Of a DNA stretch of 64,000 bases, positions 30,004 to 37,990 are shown piece after piece (position 1 is the stretch's first letter; each line of letters begins with the position of its first letter). The position numbers and the translations under genes are program-made. Source of the stretch: Burkholderia mayonis. Lineage in GTDB: Bacteria > Pseudomonadota > Gammaproteobacteria > Burkholderiales > Burkholderiaceae. The notes beneath the pieces are model-generated. The model searched no databases. It saw only the letters and a list, made by a program, of their open reading frames with translations, and was not told the origin of the DNA. The stretch lies in assembly GCF_001523745.2 (NCBI RefSeq), contig NZ_CP013387.1, forward strand, positions 2,604,001 through 2,668,000, read 5' to 3'.

Positions 30004-30801
30004 CTAGGGGCGCGTAATGTCACCCTCATCGATATGTGCCGAGTTCGCTTGTTTTTTTCCTTCGATCACGATTGCGTGAGGCCAGTCGTGGTATGGGCGG
30101 AGATCGCCGGGAATATCCAAATCACTTTTAAATTCCAACGCCTTCAGTCGATGCCAAACGATCGAGTGGATCCCTGCATTGTTCAAGGCATTCTCGATCG
30201 AAGCTTTTCCCCAATACCATGCGTAAACACTGCCTTCATATCCTCGGTAGTTCAGATCGAGTGTCAAACGACTGCAATCGGAATAATGCGATTTATCCGG
30301 ATCGGATGGCATGAAACGCAAGCCGTACCGTTCATAGTATTCAGGCGCGGGATTGATGTCTGGGTTGATGGTCACGGCGATGAATCGACCACTTGGACGG
30401 ATAAGCGATGCCATTTCCGTGCACATGGCATCGAGCTGAGTAGGACTGGTGGCGTACGGGAGAACGTAAATGCTTAGCAGGACATCGAATTGTCCAGCTA
30501 ATTTCGGCGTAAGTTCCGAAACATAATTTATATCAAGCTGCTCTTGTTCTGCACGCTTGCTAGCATCATCTCGCATGCCGTCAGTTGGCTCGTAGCCGGT
30601 GATATGTTTAGCGCCAAGTTTTTTAAATTTTCGAGTATAGCCGCCACCACCACATCCAAAATCGATGATGGACAAGTTCTGTGGATTGCCAACGATTTTC
30701 TGCACAGTAGGCGCTTCGAAGTGTTTTCGGAACGGCCACTCAAACATGTCTTCGTAAAGGTCGGATAGTTCCCCGAATTGCTCAGCTTCTTTCGATTTCA
30801 T
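30004..30801 (-). CDS. SAM-dependent methyltransferase of the transposon cassette
   Basis: 265 aa, class I Rossmann methyltransferase. Motif I is SIIDFGCGGGGYTRKF near residue 44-59, motif II region KLGAKHITGYEPTDGM, motif post-II QFDVLLSIYVLPYATS, and motif III region SLIRPSGRFIAVTIN. The C-terminal half (YYERYGLRFMPSDPDKSHYS) is a substrate cap. ATG 30801 has GGGG upstream; the TTG at 30816 is not needed. First gene of the cassette. The acceptor atom (N, O or C) is unknown. Confidence 0.88.
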   Translation of the reverse strand: MKSKEAEQFGELSDLYEDMFEWPFRKHFEAPTVQKIVGNPQNLSIIDFGCGGGGYTRKFKKLGAKHITGYEPTDGMRDDASKRAEQEQLDINYVSELTPKLAGQFDVLLSIYVLPYATSPTQLDAMCTEMASLIRPSGRFIAVTINPDINPAPEYYERYGLRFMPSDPDKSHYSDCSRLTLDLNYRGYEGSVYAWYWGKASIENALNNAGIHSIVWHRLKALEFKSDLDIPGDLRPYHDWPHAIVIEGKKQANSAHIDEGDITRP

Positions 30802-30836
30802 GAAAGTCCCCAGCAAATTTGATCACGTGCAGACGG

Positions 30837-30865
30837 ATATTAGTTTTTGAGTTGATGGATTTCAA
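30837..30865 (-). promoter_or_regulatory. Sigma-70-type promoter of the cassette
   Basis: On the minus strand TTGAAA (30865-30860) and TAATAT (30842-30837) are separated by exactly 17 bases, about 36 bp before the methyltransferase ATG, in AT-rich DNA inside the transposon. The cassette therefore seems to carry its own promoter. Confidence 0.65.
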
Positions 30866-31012
30866 GATTTTTTTGATAAAAAAGATACAATCGTCGCAAT
30901 TGTCTCGGGCGGAGCGATTTGTTAAAGAAATATGAAATTGTTGAAAATGAAGAGCGTTATTATTAAGTGTGCACTGAAATATTGTGTGCTCGGTTTTGGT
31001 GCGTGTCGTTAT

Positions 31013-31947
31013 GGAAACGCTGATTAATGAAGCTCGGCGGTCATCGCTGACGTAGCCGAGGACGTTATAGAAGACAGCTCACGGAACGGACCCACGACGA
31101 TGAAGAGGCAGATCGGCTTCGCGGAAGCGGAAATTGCAGGCAAGAAGCGCGTGACGAGGCGCCAGCGCTTCTTGGCCGAGATGGAGAAGATCGTGCCGTG
31201 GCAGCGCTTGCTGTCAGCAATCGAGGACTGCTGATGAAGGAAGGCACGCTGGTTGATGCGACGATCATCGAAGCGCCGCCATCGACCAAGAACGCCGGGA
31301 AGAGCCGTGACCCGGACATGCATCAAACGAAGAAGGGCAACGAATGGCACTTTGACATGAAAGCCCACATTGGCGTGGACGCCGTTCGGGCCTGATCCAC
31401 AGTGTGGTTGGCACGGCGGCCAACGTGTCGGATGTGTCGCAAGCGCATGCCCTGCTGCACGGGCATGAAGAGCAGGCGTTCGCCGACGCGGGCTACATTG
31501 GCGTAGACAAGCGCGACGAAATGAAAGGCAAGACCGTGACGTGGCACGTCGCGGCCAAGCGCGGAAAGATCAAAGCGAGGCAGGAAGGGCCGCTGAAGGA
31601 CCTGGTGGTCGCGGTCGAACGAACCAAGGCGCAGATCCGTTCGCGGGTCGAGCATCCGTTCCATATCGTCAAGAACCTGTTTCACCATCGCAAGACTCGA
31701 TACAAGGGCTTGGCCAAGAACACGGCGCAACTGTTGAGCCTGTTCGCTGTGGCGAATCTGGTGATTGCGCGAAATCGGTTGCGATCGGTTCATGGGAGCA
31801 GTCCGTCATGCGTGTGAAAAATGCGAACAGGCAGGCTCGTGGACGAGTCAAATTCACCGAAATGAGCGCGGATTTGTTTCGCTATCCGGAAAGTTCTGCG
31901 CTGCTTCATCTACAAGCCGAACGGGCGGCGAATTAATCAGCGTTTCC
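31013..31947 (+). mobile_element. IS5-family insertion sequence, copy 2 (internally deleted)
   Basis: Same 935-bp element as copy 1, in the opposite orientation, with the same internal deletion and frame disruptions. Its outer end is followed by CTAG (31948-31951). Confidence 0.9.
31100..31817 (+). pseudogene. IS5-family transposase remnant (copy 2)
   Basis: ATG 31100 starts the N-terminal piece, which stops at 31232-31234. The DDE core is read from about 31198 in the +2 frame to 31395, and the C-terminal part from 31404 to 31817 in the third frame. Identical lesions to copy 1; residue 22 is Gln rather than Glu. Confidence 0.88.
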
Positions 31948-31976
31948 CTAGTGCCGGTGTTGGCGCGCTTCTTATG

Positions 31977-32319
31977 CTAGACGCGCCGCAACGCGACGAC
32001 GCCGTAGCCGATCGCGAACAGCGCGATCAGCACGAGGCCCGCGACGTCGCCGGCGCGCAGGCTGCGCGTCTCCGGCACGGGCCGGTTCGCGGCCGCGAGC
32101 GCGCGTTCCCGATGGATCAGGAACACCGGAAACGCGACGCTGACCGCGACCGCGATGCTCAGCACGATGTAGATCCACGCGCCGCGCATCGAGCACGAGC
32201 CACAGGAACAGCGCCGCGCCGAGCGGCAGATACTGCAGATTGTTGCTCCAGGTGCCGATCAGCGCGGCAAGCGCGATCAGGCCGTAAGCAGCGCAAGGCA
32301 TTTTCCTCGAGATGGGCAT
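31977..32319 (-). pseudogene. Small membrane protein, DUF2834-like, frameshifted
   Basis: From ATG 32319 one frame reads MPISRKMPCAAYGLIALAAL, IGTWSNNLQYL and LFLWLVLDARR. The second half of the expected protein (GAWIYIVLSIAVAVSVAFPV, FLIHRERALAAANR) is in another frame starting near 32189. The order (GTWxxNLQ, LxxWxxxEAR, WxYVxLxxxVAxSFAFPLF) matches DUF2834. A piece between NLQYL and the second helix also seems missing. It ends at the right-hand arm of the terminator split by the transposon. Confidence 0.65.
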
Positions 32320-32680
32320 GGCGGTCGTCGTCGTTCGTCTGGTAGTGGCTGATTCTGCGTCGTGCGGGAAAACTCGATCAATGCGGCTCGGCCGGCAAGT
32401 GCGCGATCGAACCGCTTCGACTCCGCTTGTTTGAATCTCAGCGCAAACGAACACGAATTCAAGGCGATAAGGCCTACGTCGTGTTTCGAATTGATACTCG
32501 ACCGCAAGCGCTCGAAACTAGAGAGTTCAGCGCGGCTGACGAACATCGCGGGGGCGACGATGCGCGCGCGGTACGGCGCGCATTGTCGCTGCATCGCGCA
32601 AACGCGAAAACAGGGAGACGAACCGCTCGCGCGCCGCCGCGCACGCCGGCCGGCTCGAACAATCAAAAAAGGTAAACCGA
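32320..32680. other. Upstream region of the GMC oxidoreductase gene
   Basis: About 360 bp between divergent genes. No clear operator; no Anr/FNR box was seen here, unlike upstream of the genes from 36.7 kb on. Confidence 0.4.
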
Positions 32681-34336
32681 ATGAAACAGCAGTCCTACGA
32701 TTACGACTACGTCGTGGTCGGCTCCGGCTTCGGCGGCAGCGTGTCGGCGCTGCGCCTGTCCGAGAAAGGCTATCGCGTGCTCGTGATCGAGCAGGGCCGG
32801 CGCTGGACGCCCGACAGCCTGCCCGCGACCACGTGGAATCTGTCGCGCTGGCAATGGCGGCCCGCGCTCGGGTTGCGCGGCTTTTTCGGCATGCGCTTCT
32901 TCAAGCACGTCGTCGTGCTGAACGGCAATGCGGTCGGCGGCGGGTCGATCACCTACGCGAACACGCTGCTCGTGCCGCCCGACAAAGTGTGGCGCGAAGG
33001 AAGCTGGGCGGGCCTCGCGGATTGGGAGCGCGTGATGCCCGGGCACTACGCGACCGCGAAGCGGATGCTCGGCGTCGTCACGAACCGGCGAATGGACGCG
33101 GCCGATTTCCGGCTGAAGGAGATGGCGAAGCTGATCGGCGTCGAGAAGAGCTTTTATCCGACGGACGTCGGCGTGTTCTTCGGCGACGACGCCGACGCAC
33201 CCGGTACGCGCTACGCCGATCCGTACTTCGGCGGCGAAGGCCCGGAACGCACGTCGTGCATCGGCTGCGGCGGCTGCATGGTCGGCTGCCGGCACGGCGC
33301 GAAGAACACGCTCGACCGCAATTATCTGTATCTCGCCGAGCGCCGCGGCGCGCAGGTGCGCGCGGAAACGAAGGTCGTCGACGTGCGCCCGCTCGACGCG
33401 CGCGCCGACGGCGCGGCGGGCTACGCGGTCGAAGCGATATCGCTCGCGGCCGGCGCGCGCGGCACGAAAAGCCGCGTCACGTGCCGCGGCGTCGTGTTCG
33501 CCGCTTCATCGCTCGGCACGCAGGATCTGCTGATGCGCCTGAAGGAGAAGCGCTCGCTGCCGCATCTGTCGGGCGCGCTCGGCGAGCGCGTGCGCACGAA
33601 CGCCGAATCGCTGATCGGCGTGCGCTTCCCGAAATCGACCGTCGATCTGTCGAAGGGCGTCGCGATCGGCTCGGGCATCTACATCGACGAGCACACGCAC
33701 ATCGAAGCGACGCGCTATCCTTCGGGCTCCGACACGATGGGACTGCTGACGACCGTGCTCACGCGCGGCGCGCCCGCGGGGCTGCGCCCGCTCATGTGGC
33801 TCGGCGCGCTCGCGAAGCTGCTGGTGACGCGGCCGCTGACCGCGATACGGATGATCGATCCGCGCGGCTTCGCGCACGATACGATGATCTTCCTCTGCAT
33901 GCAGACGCTCGAAGGACACCTGACGATGCGTCTGAAGCGCCGCTGGTTCTGGCCGTTCTCGAAGCAGCTCGCGACGGCCGGCGACAAGATCCCCGCGTAC
34001 ATCCCGGCCGCGAACGACTTCGCGGAGAAGGCCGCGCGCGCATTCGGCGGCGTGCCGATGACGTCGCTGACGGAGATCCTGCTGAACGTGCCGATGACCG
34101 CGCACTGCATGGGCGGCGCGGCGATGGCGCGCAGCCGGCGCGACGGCGTGTGCGACGGCCGCAGCCGCGTGTTCGGCTATCGCAACATGTACATCTGCGA
34201 CGGTTCGATGCTCGGAGCGAATCTCGGCGTCAACCCGAGCCTCACGATCACCGCGCTCGCCGAACATGCGATGAGCCACGTGCCTGCCGCGAGCGCGCAG
34301 CGCTGGGACAGCATCGGGGAAGAGCTTGCCGCGTGA
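32681..34336 (+). CDS. GMC-type FAD oxidoreductase (cholesterol-oxidase-like) with a Cys cluster
   Basis: 551 aa. The FAD motif is VVGSGFGGSVSALRLSEKGY near residue 11-30; NAVGGGSITYAN near 85 is the GMC signature. A Cys-rich motif CIGCGGCMVGCRHGAKNTL lies near 193-211. The C-terminal HCMGGAAM and NPSLTITALAEHA close the FAD site. This is the ChoD-like branch that oxidises sterols or other lipidic alcohols; the four Cys resemble an iron-sulfur ligand set and are typical of this branch. The substrate in Burkholderia is unknown. Confidence 0.88.
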   Translation: MKQQSYDYDYVVVGSGFGGSVSALRLSEKGYRVLVIEQGRRWTPDSLPATTWNLSRWQWRPALGLRGFFGMRFFKHVVVLNGNAVGGGSITYANTLLVPPDKVWREGSWAGLADWERVMPGHYATAKRMLGVVTNRRMDAADFRLKEMAKLIGVEKSFYPTDVGVFFGDDADAPGTRYADPYFGGEGPERTSCIGCGGCMVGCRHGAKNTLDRNYLYLAERRGAQVRAETKVVDVRPLDARADGAAGYAVEAISLAAGARGTKSRVTCRGVVFAASSLGTQDLLMRLKEKRSLPHLSGALGERVRTNAESLIGVRFPKSTVDLSKGVAIGSGIYIDEHTHIEATRYPSGSDTMGLLTTVLTRGAPAGLRPLMWLGALAKLLVTRPLTAIRMIDPRGFAHDTMIFLCMQTLEGHLTMRLKRRWFWPFSKQLATAGDKIPAYIPAANDFAEKAARAFGGVPMTSLTEILLNVPMTAHCMGGAAMARSRRDGVCDGRSRVFGYRNMYICDGSMLGANLGVNPSLTITALAEHAMSHVPAASAQRWDSIGEELAA

Positions 34337-34415
34337 GTGCGGTGCGCGCGGCAAGCACGACGCGCGGCGTCGCGCAACGTGACGCCGCGCGATCCAACGC
34401 GGCGCGCGGCGCGCA

Positions 34416-36689
34416 TCACGCGCCGCGTTGCTTGCGCCGATGATTCGCACGGCCGTTCGCGAGCGCGGCGAGCGCCGCGTCGTAGCCCTGCTTCTGCAAC
34501 TGCGCGATCGCGTCCGACGAAAAATCGTAATCCTCGATGAACGACAACTGCCCGTCGCGATTCAACGTGATCCGAGCGATATCGAGCGCCGCGCGGTTGC
34601 CCATCAGCCGGATGTACAGCGGCTGCTGGCGGATCTCGTTCGCCGTCTGCTCGTCGACGTGCGCGAGAATGCCGTCGACGAGATCGCCGAAGTCGCTCGC
34701 GTATTCCTCGAAGCGCAGATCGTTGCGCACGCGGTCCATGTACGTGATTTCCTCGCGTCGCAGCATCACTTCGACAAGGTTCGTCGGCAGCGTCTTCGTG
34801 CCCGAGAACAGATCGATGATGAACACATGTCCGCCGATCTGCCCGCAGCGCTCGATCACGAGATCGAGCGGCGAATTGCTGATGACGCCGCCGTCCCAGT
34901 ACGGCCGGCCGTCGACGACGGTCCATGGCATACCGGGCGGCAAGCTGCCGCTCGCGAGCAGATGCGCGGGGCTCAGGCGATCGACGTAGCTGTCGAAGAT
35001 GCGCGGCTCGCCCGTCTCGACGTCGACCGCGCTGATCAGCAGACGCGTCGGGCTCGTGCCGAGCGAATCGAAATCGACGTAGCGCGTGACGAGCTTCTCG
35101 ATCGGCGTCGCGTCGAAGAAGCTCGTCCATTTCGCACGCAGCCGATCGATGCCGAAACCGAACTGCGACCATTGCGGTTTCAGGAAATTCGGCACCCCGA
35201 ACGACAGCACGTACGCGGACAGCCACGCCTGGTGCCACGGCGAGCCGTACAGCGACGGCAGCGCGATCGACAAGTCGCGCCAGAACGCCTCGAGCGCCTT
35301 GACCGCGCCCTTCGGATGGCTCGCGACGATCGCGCCGTTGAACGCGCCGATCGACACGGCCGAGATCACGTCGGGCCGCACGCCGTGCTGCTCGAGCGCC
35401 TTGACCGCGCCGCATTCGAACGCGCCGAGCGCGCCGCCGCCTTGCAGGATCAGCATCGTCTGTACCGGCAGCTTGTCGAGCGGAAAGTTCGGATCGCTCA
35501 ATTTCGCCTTCTGCGCGGCGACGTTCACGCGCAGCCTGATCGCGTCGTTCAGCGCGGCGATCTCGGCGGCCGGCCGGTCGATCGTGAACGCGGCGCGCAG
35601 CACGTCGTCGGCGAGATAGAGAAGCGCGTACGAGCGATCGTCGAACGAGCCGCGCTCGATCGTCTCGGTCACGCCGGCCTGATAGCCGAGCAGGTTGTAC
35701 GACAGCCCGAATACGCTGCCGTAGAAAATCGATACGTCGCGATACGGCAGCCGGTGGCCGAGCATGTTGCGCGCGACGATCTTGCCCTGCCGCATCGCGT
35801 TGTCCCAGTGCTCGATCCGCCGCCGCACGCCGAAGATCGGATCGTCGAAATGCGCGACGTCGCCGGCCGCGAACACGTTCGGATCGGTCGTCTGCAAGAA
35901 CGCGTCGACTTCGACCCCGTCGCCGAGCGCGAGGCCGCTGCCTTCGAGCCAGCCGCAGTTCGGCGTCACGCCGACCGCCGCGACGAACAGATCGCACAGC
36001 CGCGTCTCACCGTCGCTTGTCTCGACCGCCTCGACGCGCTGCGCGCCGAGCACGCGGCGCACCTCGCGGCGCGTCAGCACGTCGATGCCGCGCGCCTTGC
36101 ACAGCGCGTCGAAATGGCTCGCGAGCGCCGGCGCGCGCAGCGTCGGCATCAGTTCCGGTTCGTGCTCGACAAGCGTCACCTGCAAGCCGAGCGTCTGCAA
36201 CGTCGCGGCGATCTCGACGCCGAGAAAGCCGCCGCCCAGCACTGTCGCGCGGCGTGCGTGCGCAGCCGCGTCCTTCAGCGTCTCCGCTTGCGCGATCGTG
36301 TGCAGCACGTGCACACCATCGAGCTCGACGCCGGGCAGCGCGGGCATCTTCGCGGTCGCGCCCGTCGCGATCAGCAGCTTGCGATAGCGAAACGCGGCGC
36401 CGTTCGACGCACGCACGATCCGTTTCGCGAGATCGAGACGCTCGGCGCGCGCGCCGAGCACGATATCGATGCACTGCGACGCATAGAACGCCGCGTCGTG
36501 CAGCGTGATGGTCGCGGCCTGCTCGGCGCCGATCAGGAATTCCTGGCTGAGCGGCGGGCGCTGATACGGCAGGACGGGTTCGCCGCACAGGATCGCGATG
36601 CTCGCCGACGCGTCCTCGCCGCGCAGCAACCGCGCGGCGGTGACGCTTGCGATTCCGCCGCCGACGAGCAGATAGTCGACGTCACGCAT
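34416..36689 (-). CDS. FAD-dependent pyridine nucleotide reductase fused to a patatin-like phospholipase
   Basis: 757 aa. Residues 1-405 are a rubredoxin/ferredoxin-reductase-like flavoprotein: YLLVGGGIASVTAARLL at 7-23, NAD motif ATVLGGGFLGVEIAA near 148-162, FAAGDVAHF near 273. Residues 410-757 are a patatin: oxyanion loop LQGGGALGAFECG (415-427), nucleophile Ser446 in AVSIGAF (first Gly of GxSxG is Ala), and Asp of WDGGVISNSPL near 582. ATG 36689 has GGGAGG upstream; a longer start exists at 36731. A redox-linked lipid hydrolase is implied; the physiological role is not known. Confidence 0.9.
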   Translation of the reverse strand: MRDVDYLLVGGGIASVTAARLLRGEDASASIAILCGEPVLPYQRPPLSQEFLIGAEQAATITLHDAAFYASQCIDIVLGARAERLDLAKRIVRASNGAAFRYRKLLIATGATAKMPALPGVELDGVHVLHTIAQAETLKDAAAHARRATVLGGGFLGVEIAATLQTLGLQVTLVEHEPELMPTLRAPALASHFDALCKARGIDVLTRREVRRVLGAQRVEAVETSDGETRLCDLFVAAVGVTPNCGWLEGSGLALGDGVEVDAFLQTTDPNVFAAGDVAHFDDPIFGVRRRIEHWDNAMRQGKIVARNMLGHRLPYRDVSIFYGSVFGLSYNLLGYQAGVTETIERGSFDDRSYALLYLADDVLRAAFTIDRPAAEIAALNDAIRLRVNVAAQKAKLSDPNFPLDKLPVQTMLILQGGGALGAFECGAVKALEQHGVRPDVISAVSIGAFNGAIVASHPKGAVKALEAFWRDLSIALPSLYGSPWHQAWLSAYVLSFGVPNFLKPQWSQFGFGIDRLRAKWTSFFDATPIEKLVTRYVDFDSLGTSPTRLLISAVDVETGEPRIFDSYVDRLSPAHLLASGSLPPGMPWTVVDGRPYWDGGVISNSPLDLVIERCGQIGGHVFIIDLFSGTKTLPTNLVEVMLRREEITYMDRVRNDLRFEEYASDFGDLVDGILAHVDEQTANEIRQQPLYIRLMGNRAALDIARITLNRDGQLSFIEDYDFSSDAIAQLQKQGYDAALAALANGRANHRRKQRGA

Positions 36690-36749
36690 CGACGCCTCCC
36701 GTCGTGGAGAAGCGCGCGGCGAGCGCGGCACGCGGCCGGACCGCGCCGC

Positions 36750-37145
36750 TCACAGCGACGACCTCGGCTGCGTCGCGAATTGCCGCTCGTGGGCGTGCTG
36801 GCATGACGCGCAGCGCAACGCGGTCGGGCGCGCGAGCAGACGCTCGTATTCGATCGGCTGCCCGCAGTCCGCGCAGGAGCCGTAGCTGCGCCGCGCGATC
36901 CGCTGCAGCGCGGCGTCGACGTCGCGCAACTCGGCGAGCTTCATGCCGATCAGCGCGTGGTCGACGTCGACGAACAGATCCGCGTTCGCCTCGTCGCCTT
37001 CGTCGGGCGCCTGGCCCGCGAGATTCGCGTACGGCTCGTCGGCGCGATGCTGCTCGCACGTGCGCACGTCCGCCTGCAGCGCCTGCTTGCACGCGTTCAA
37101 CAGATCGCTCAGAACCTGGAGTTGATGCTCGTCGAACGCTGCCAT
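36750..37145 (-). CDS. TraR/DksA-family zinc-finger protein
   Basis: 131 aa: an N-terminal coiled-coil region (HQLQVLSDLLNACKQALQAD to IGMKLAELRDVDAALQRIA), then the zinc finger GSCADCGQPIEYERL with C91, C94, C112 and C115. DksA-type proteins enter the RNA polymerase secondary channel and tune stress transcription. ATG 37145 has GGAGG upstream; the long extension to 37355 is a translation of DNA repeats. An Anr/FNR box lies at 37427-37440 with a TACGCT -10-like hexamer at 37400-37405, so anaerobic induction is likely. Confidence 0.85.
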   Translation of the reverse strand: MAAFDEHQLQVLSDLLNACKQALQADVRTCEQHRADEPYANLAGQAPDEGDEANADLFVDVDHALIGMKLAELRDVDAALQRIARRSYGSCADCGQPIEYERLLARPTALRCASCQHAHERQFATQPRSSL

Positions 37146-37234
37146 CCCATCCTCCGATTTCTGCGTTTGCCGCATCGGGTCCGCGCCGCCGTGGCGGTGG
37201 AGCGATGCGCGCTGCTTCGTTTGTTGCTTGCGTC

Positions 37235-37297
37235 GCGTGTGTTGCGTGTGTTGCGTGTGTTGCGTGTGTTGCGTGTGTTGCGTGTGTTGCCTGTGTT
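37235..37297. repeat. Seven 9-bp tandem repeats in the dksA-like leader
   Basis: Unit GCGTGTGTT: units 1-6 are identical, unit 7 has one change. They lie 90-152 bp upstream of the dksA-like start, between it and its Anr/FNR box, that is within the predicted 5' leader. Confidence 0.9.
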
Positions 37298-37426
37298 GCG
37301 CCCGGCAAGCGGTCGCGCCGACGCTCAGGCGACAGCGATCCGTTTCCGTTTTCACGCGATTCGCTACGACGCAACTCGGCCGCCGGCCGAATGTCGCGTA
37401 GCGTATGCCACGCCGGCCGGCCGCCG

Positions 37427-37440
37427 TTGACCTGAGTCAA
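37427..37440 (-). promoter_or_regulatory. Anr/FNR box for the dksA-like gene
   Basis: TTGACCTGAGTCAA matches the TTGAY-N4-RTCAA consensus perfectly. On the minus strand a TACGCT hexamer (37405-37400) is centred 31 bp away, the spacing of a class II Anr/FNR promoter. Confidence 0.75.
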
Positions 37441-37662
37441 TCGGCGCGCGCCGCCGCAACGGTGCGGCGGTGCGGCGAAACGCCGAAACGCCGAAACGCC
37501 GAAGCATCACGATGCCACCACGCTCGGGCCGCCGCAACGTCTTGCGTCGGACGGTTGCGCAACGGCGGCCGCGATCGCTCGGAACCGATGCGCGCCCCCG
37601 TCGTCACGATGTCGCCCCGGCGCCGCACGATCGACCGCCGCCCGCTTCCATTCGCCACCTGC

Positions 37663-37676
37663 TTGACGATCGTCAA
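37663..37676 (+). promoter_or_regulatory. Anr/FNR box upstream of phaZ
   Basis: TTGACGATCGTCAA, a perfect consensus and fully symmetric. TTTAAT at 37696-37701 is a good -10 at class II spacing. Transcription would start near 37710, leaving a leader of about 280 bases before phaZ in which no other gene is visible. Confidence 0.75.
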
Positions 37677-37990
37677 AAGCACTGCAAATGCGGCTTTTAA
37701 TCTGGCGATGAGGCGTCCGCCGGCCTATTCTGTCCCAATCCGATGCGCGATGGATGCGGCTTCGTTGCGCTGCGGCAAACGGATCGCGCATGGCCGCCGT
37801 CGACAGCAAGCTTCGCAGCGGCGCCCGCTTCAGTGCCTGGAGCGCCTGCCGACCGTCCGCCGTCCGCCGTCCGCCGCCTGCCGCCGGCCCCGTGCGCCCC
37901 GGTCGGCCGCAGCCGCGCATCCCGCCTCTCGCGACTTGTGCGCGCCGCGACTTCGGCAACCCGTTCCCGCAACGCCGGTAAGGAGATTCG

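Larger units (their letters stand above)
25731..31951. mobile_element. IS5-family composite transposon with CTAG target duplication
   Basis: Two 935-bp IS copies in opposite orientation (25735-26669 and 31013-31947) enclose 4.3 kb of AT-richer DNA. The bases outside the outer ends are CTAG on both sides (25731-25734 and 31948-31951). The inner flanks differ (CTTA and TTAT). So the whole 6,213-bp unit inserted in one event, generating a 4-bp duplication of a CTAG target, as is usual for IS5-group elements. Cargo: methyltransferase, alpha-oxoamine synthase, FAD monooxygenase and SnoaL-like gene, all on the minus strand. Confidence 0.88.

Noticed and set aside
34428..36806. A 792-aa open frame on the plus strand opposite the reductase-patatin gene
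   Set aside because: Arg/His/Ala-rich shadow without domains; the minus strand holds two clear enzyme domains.
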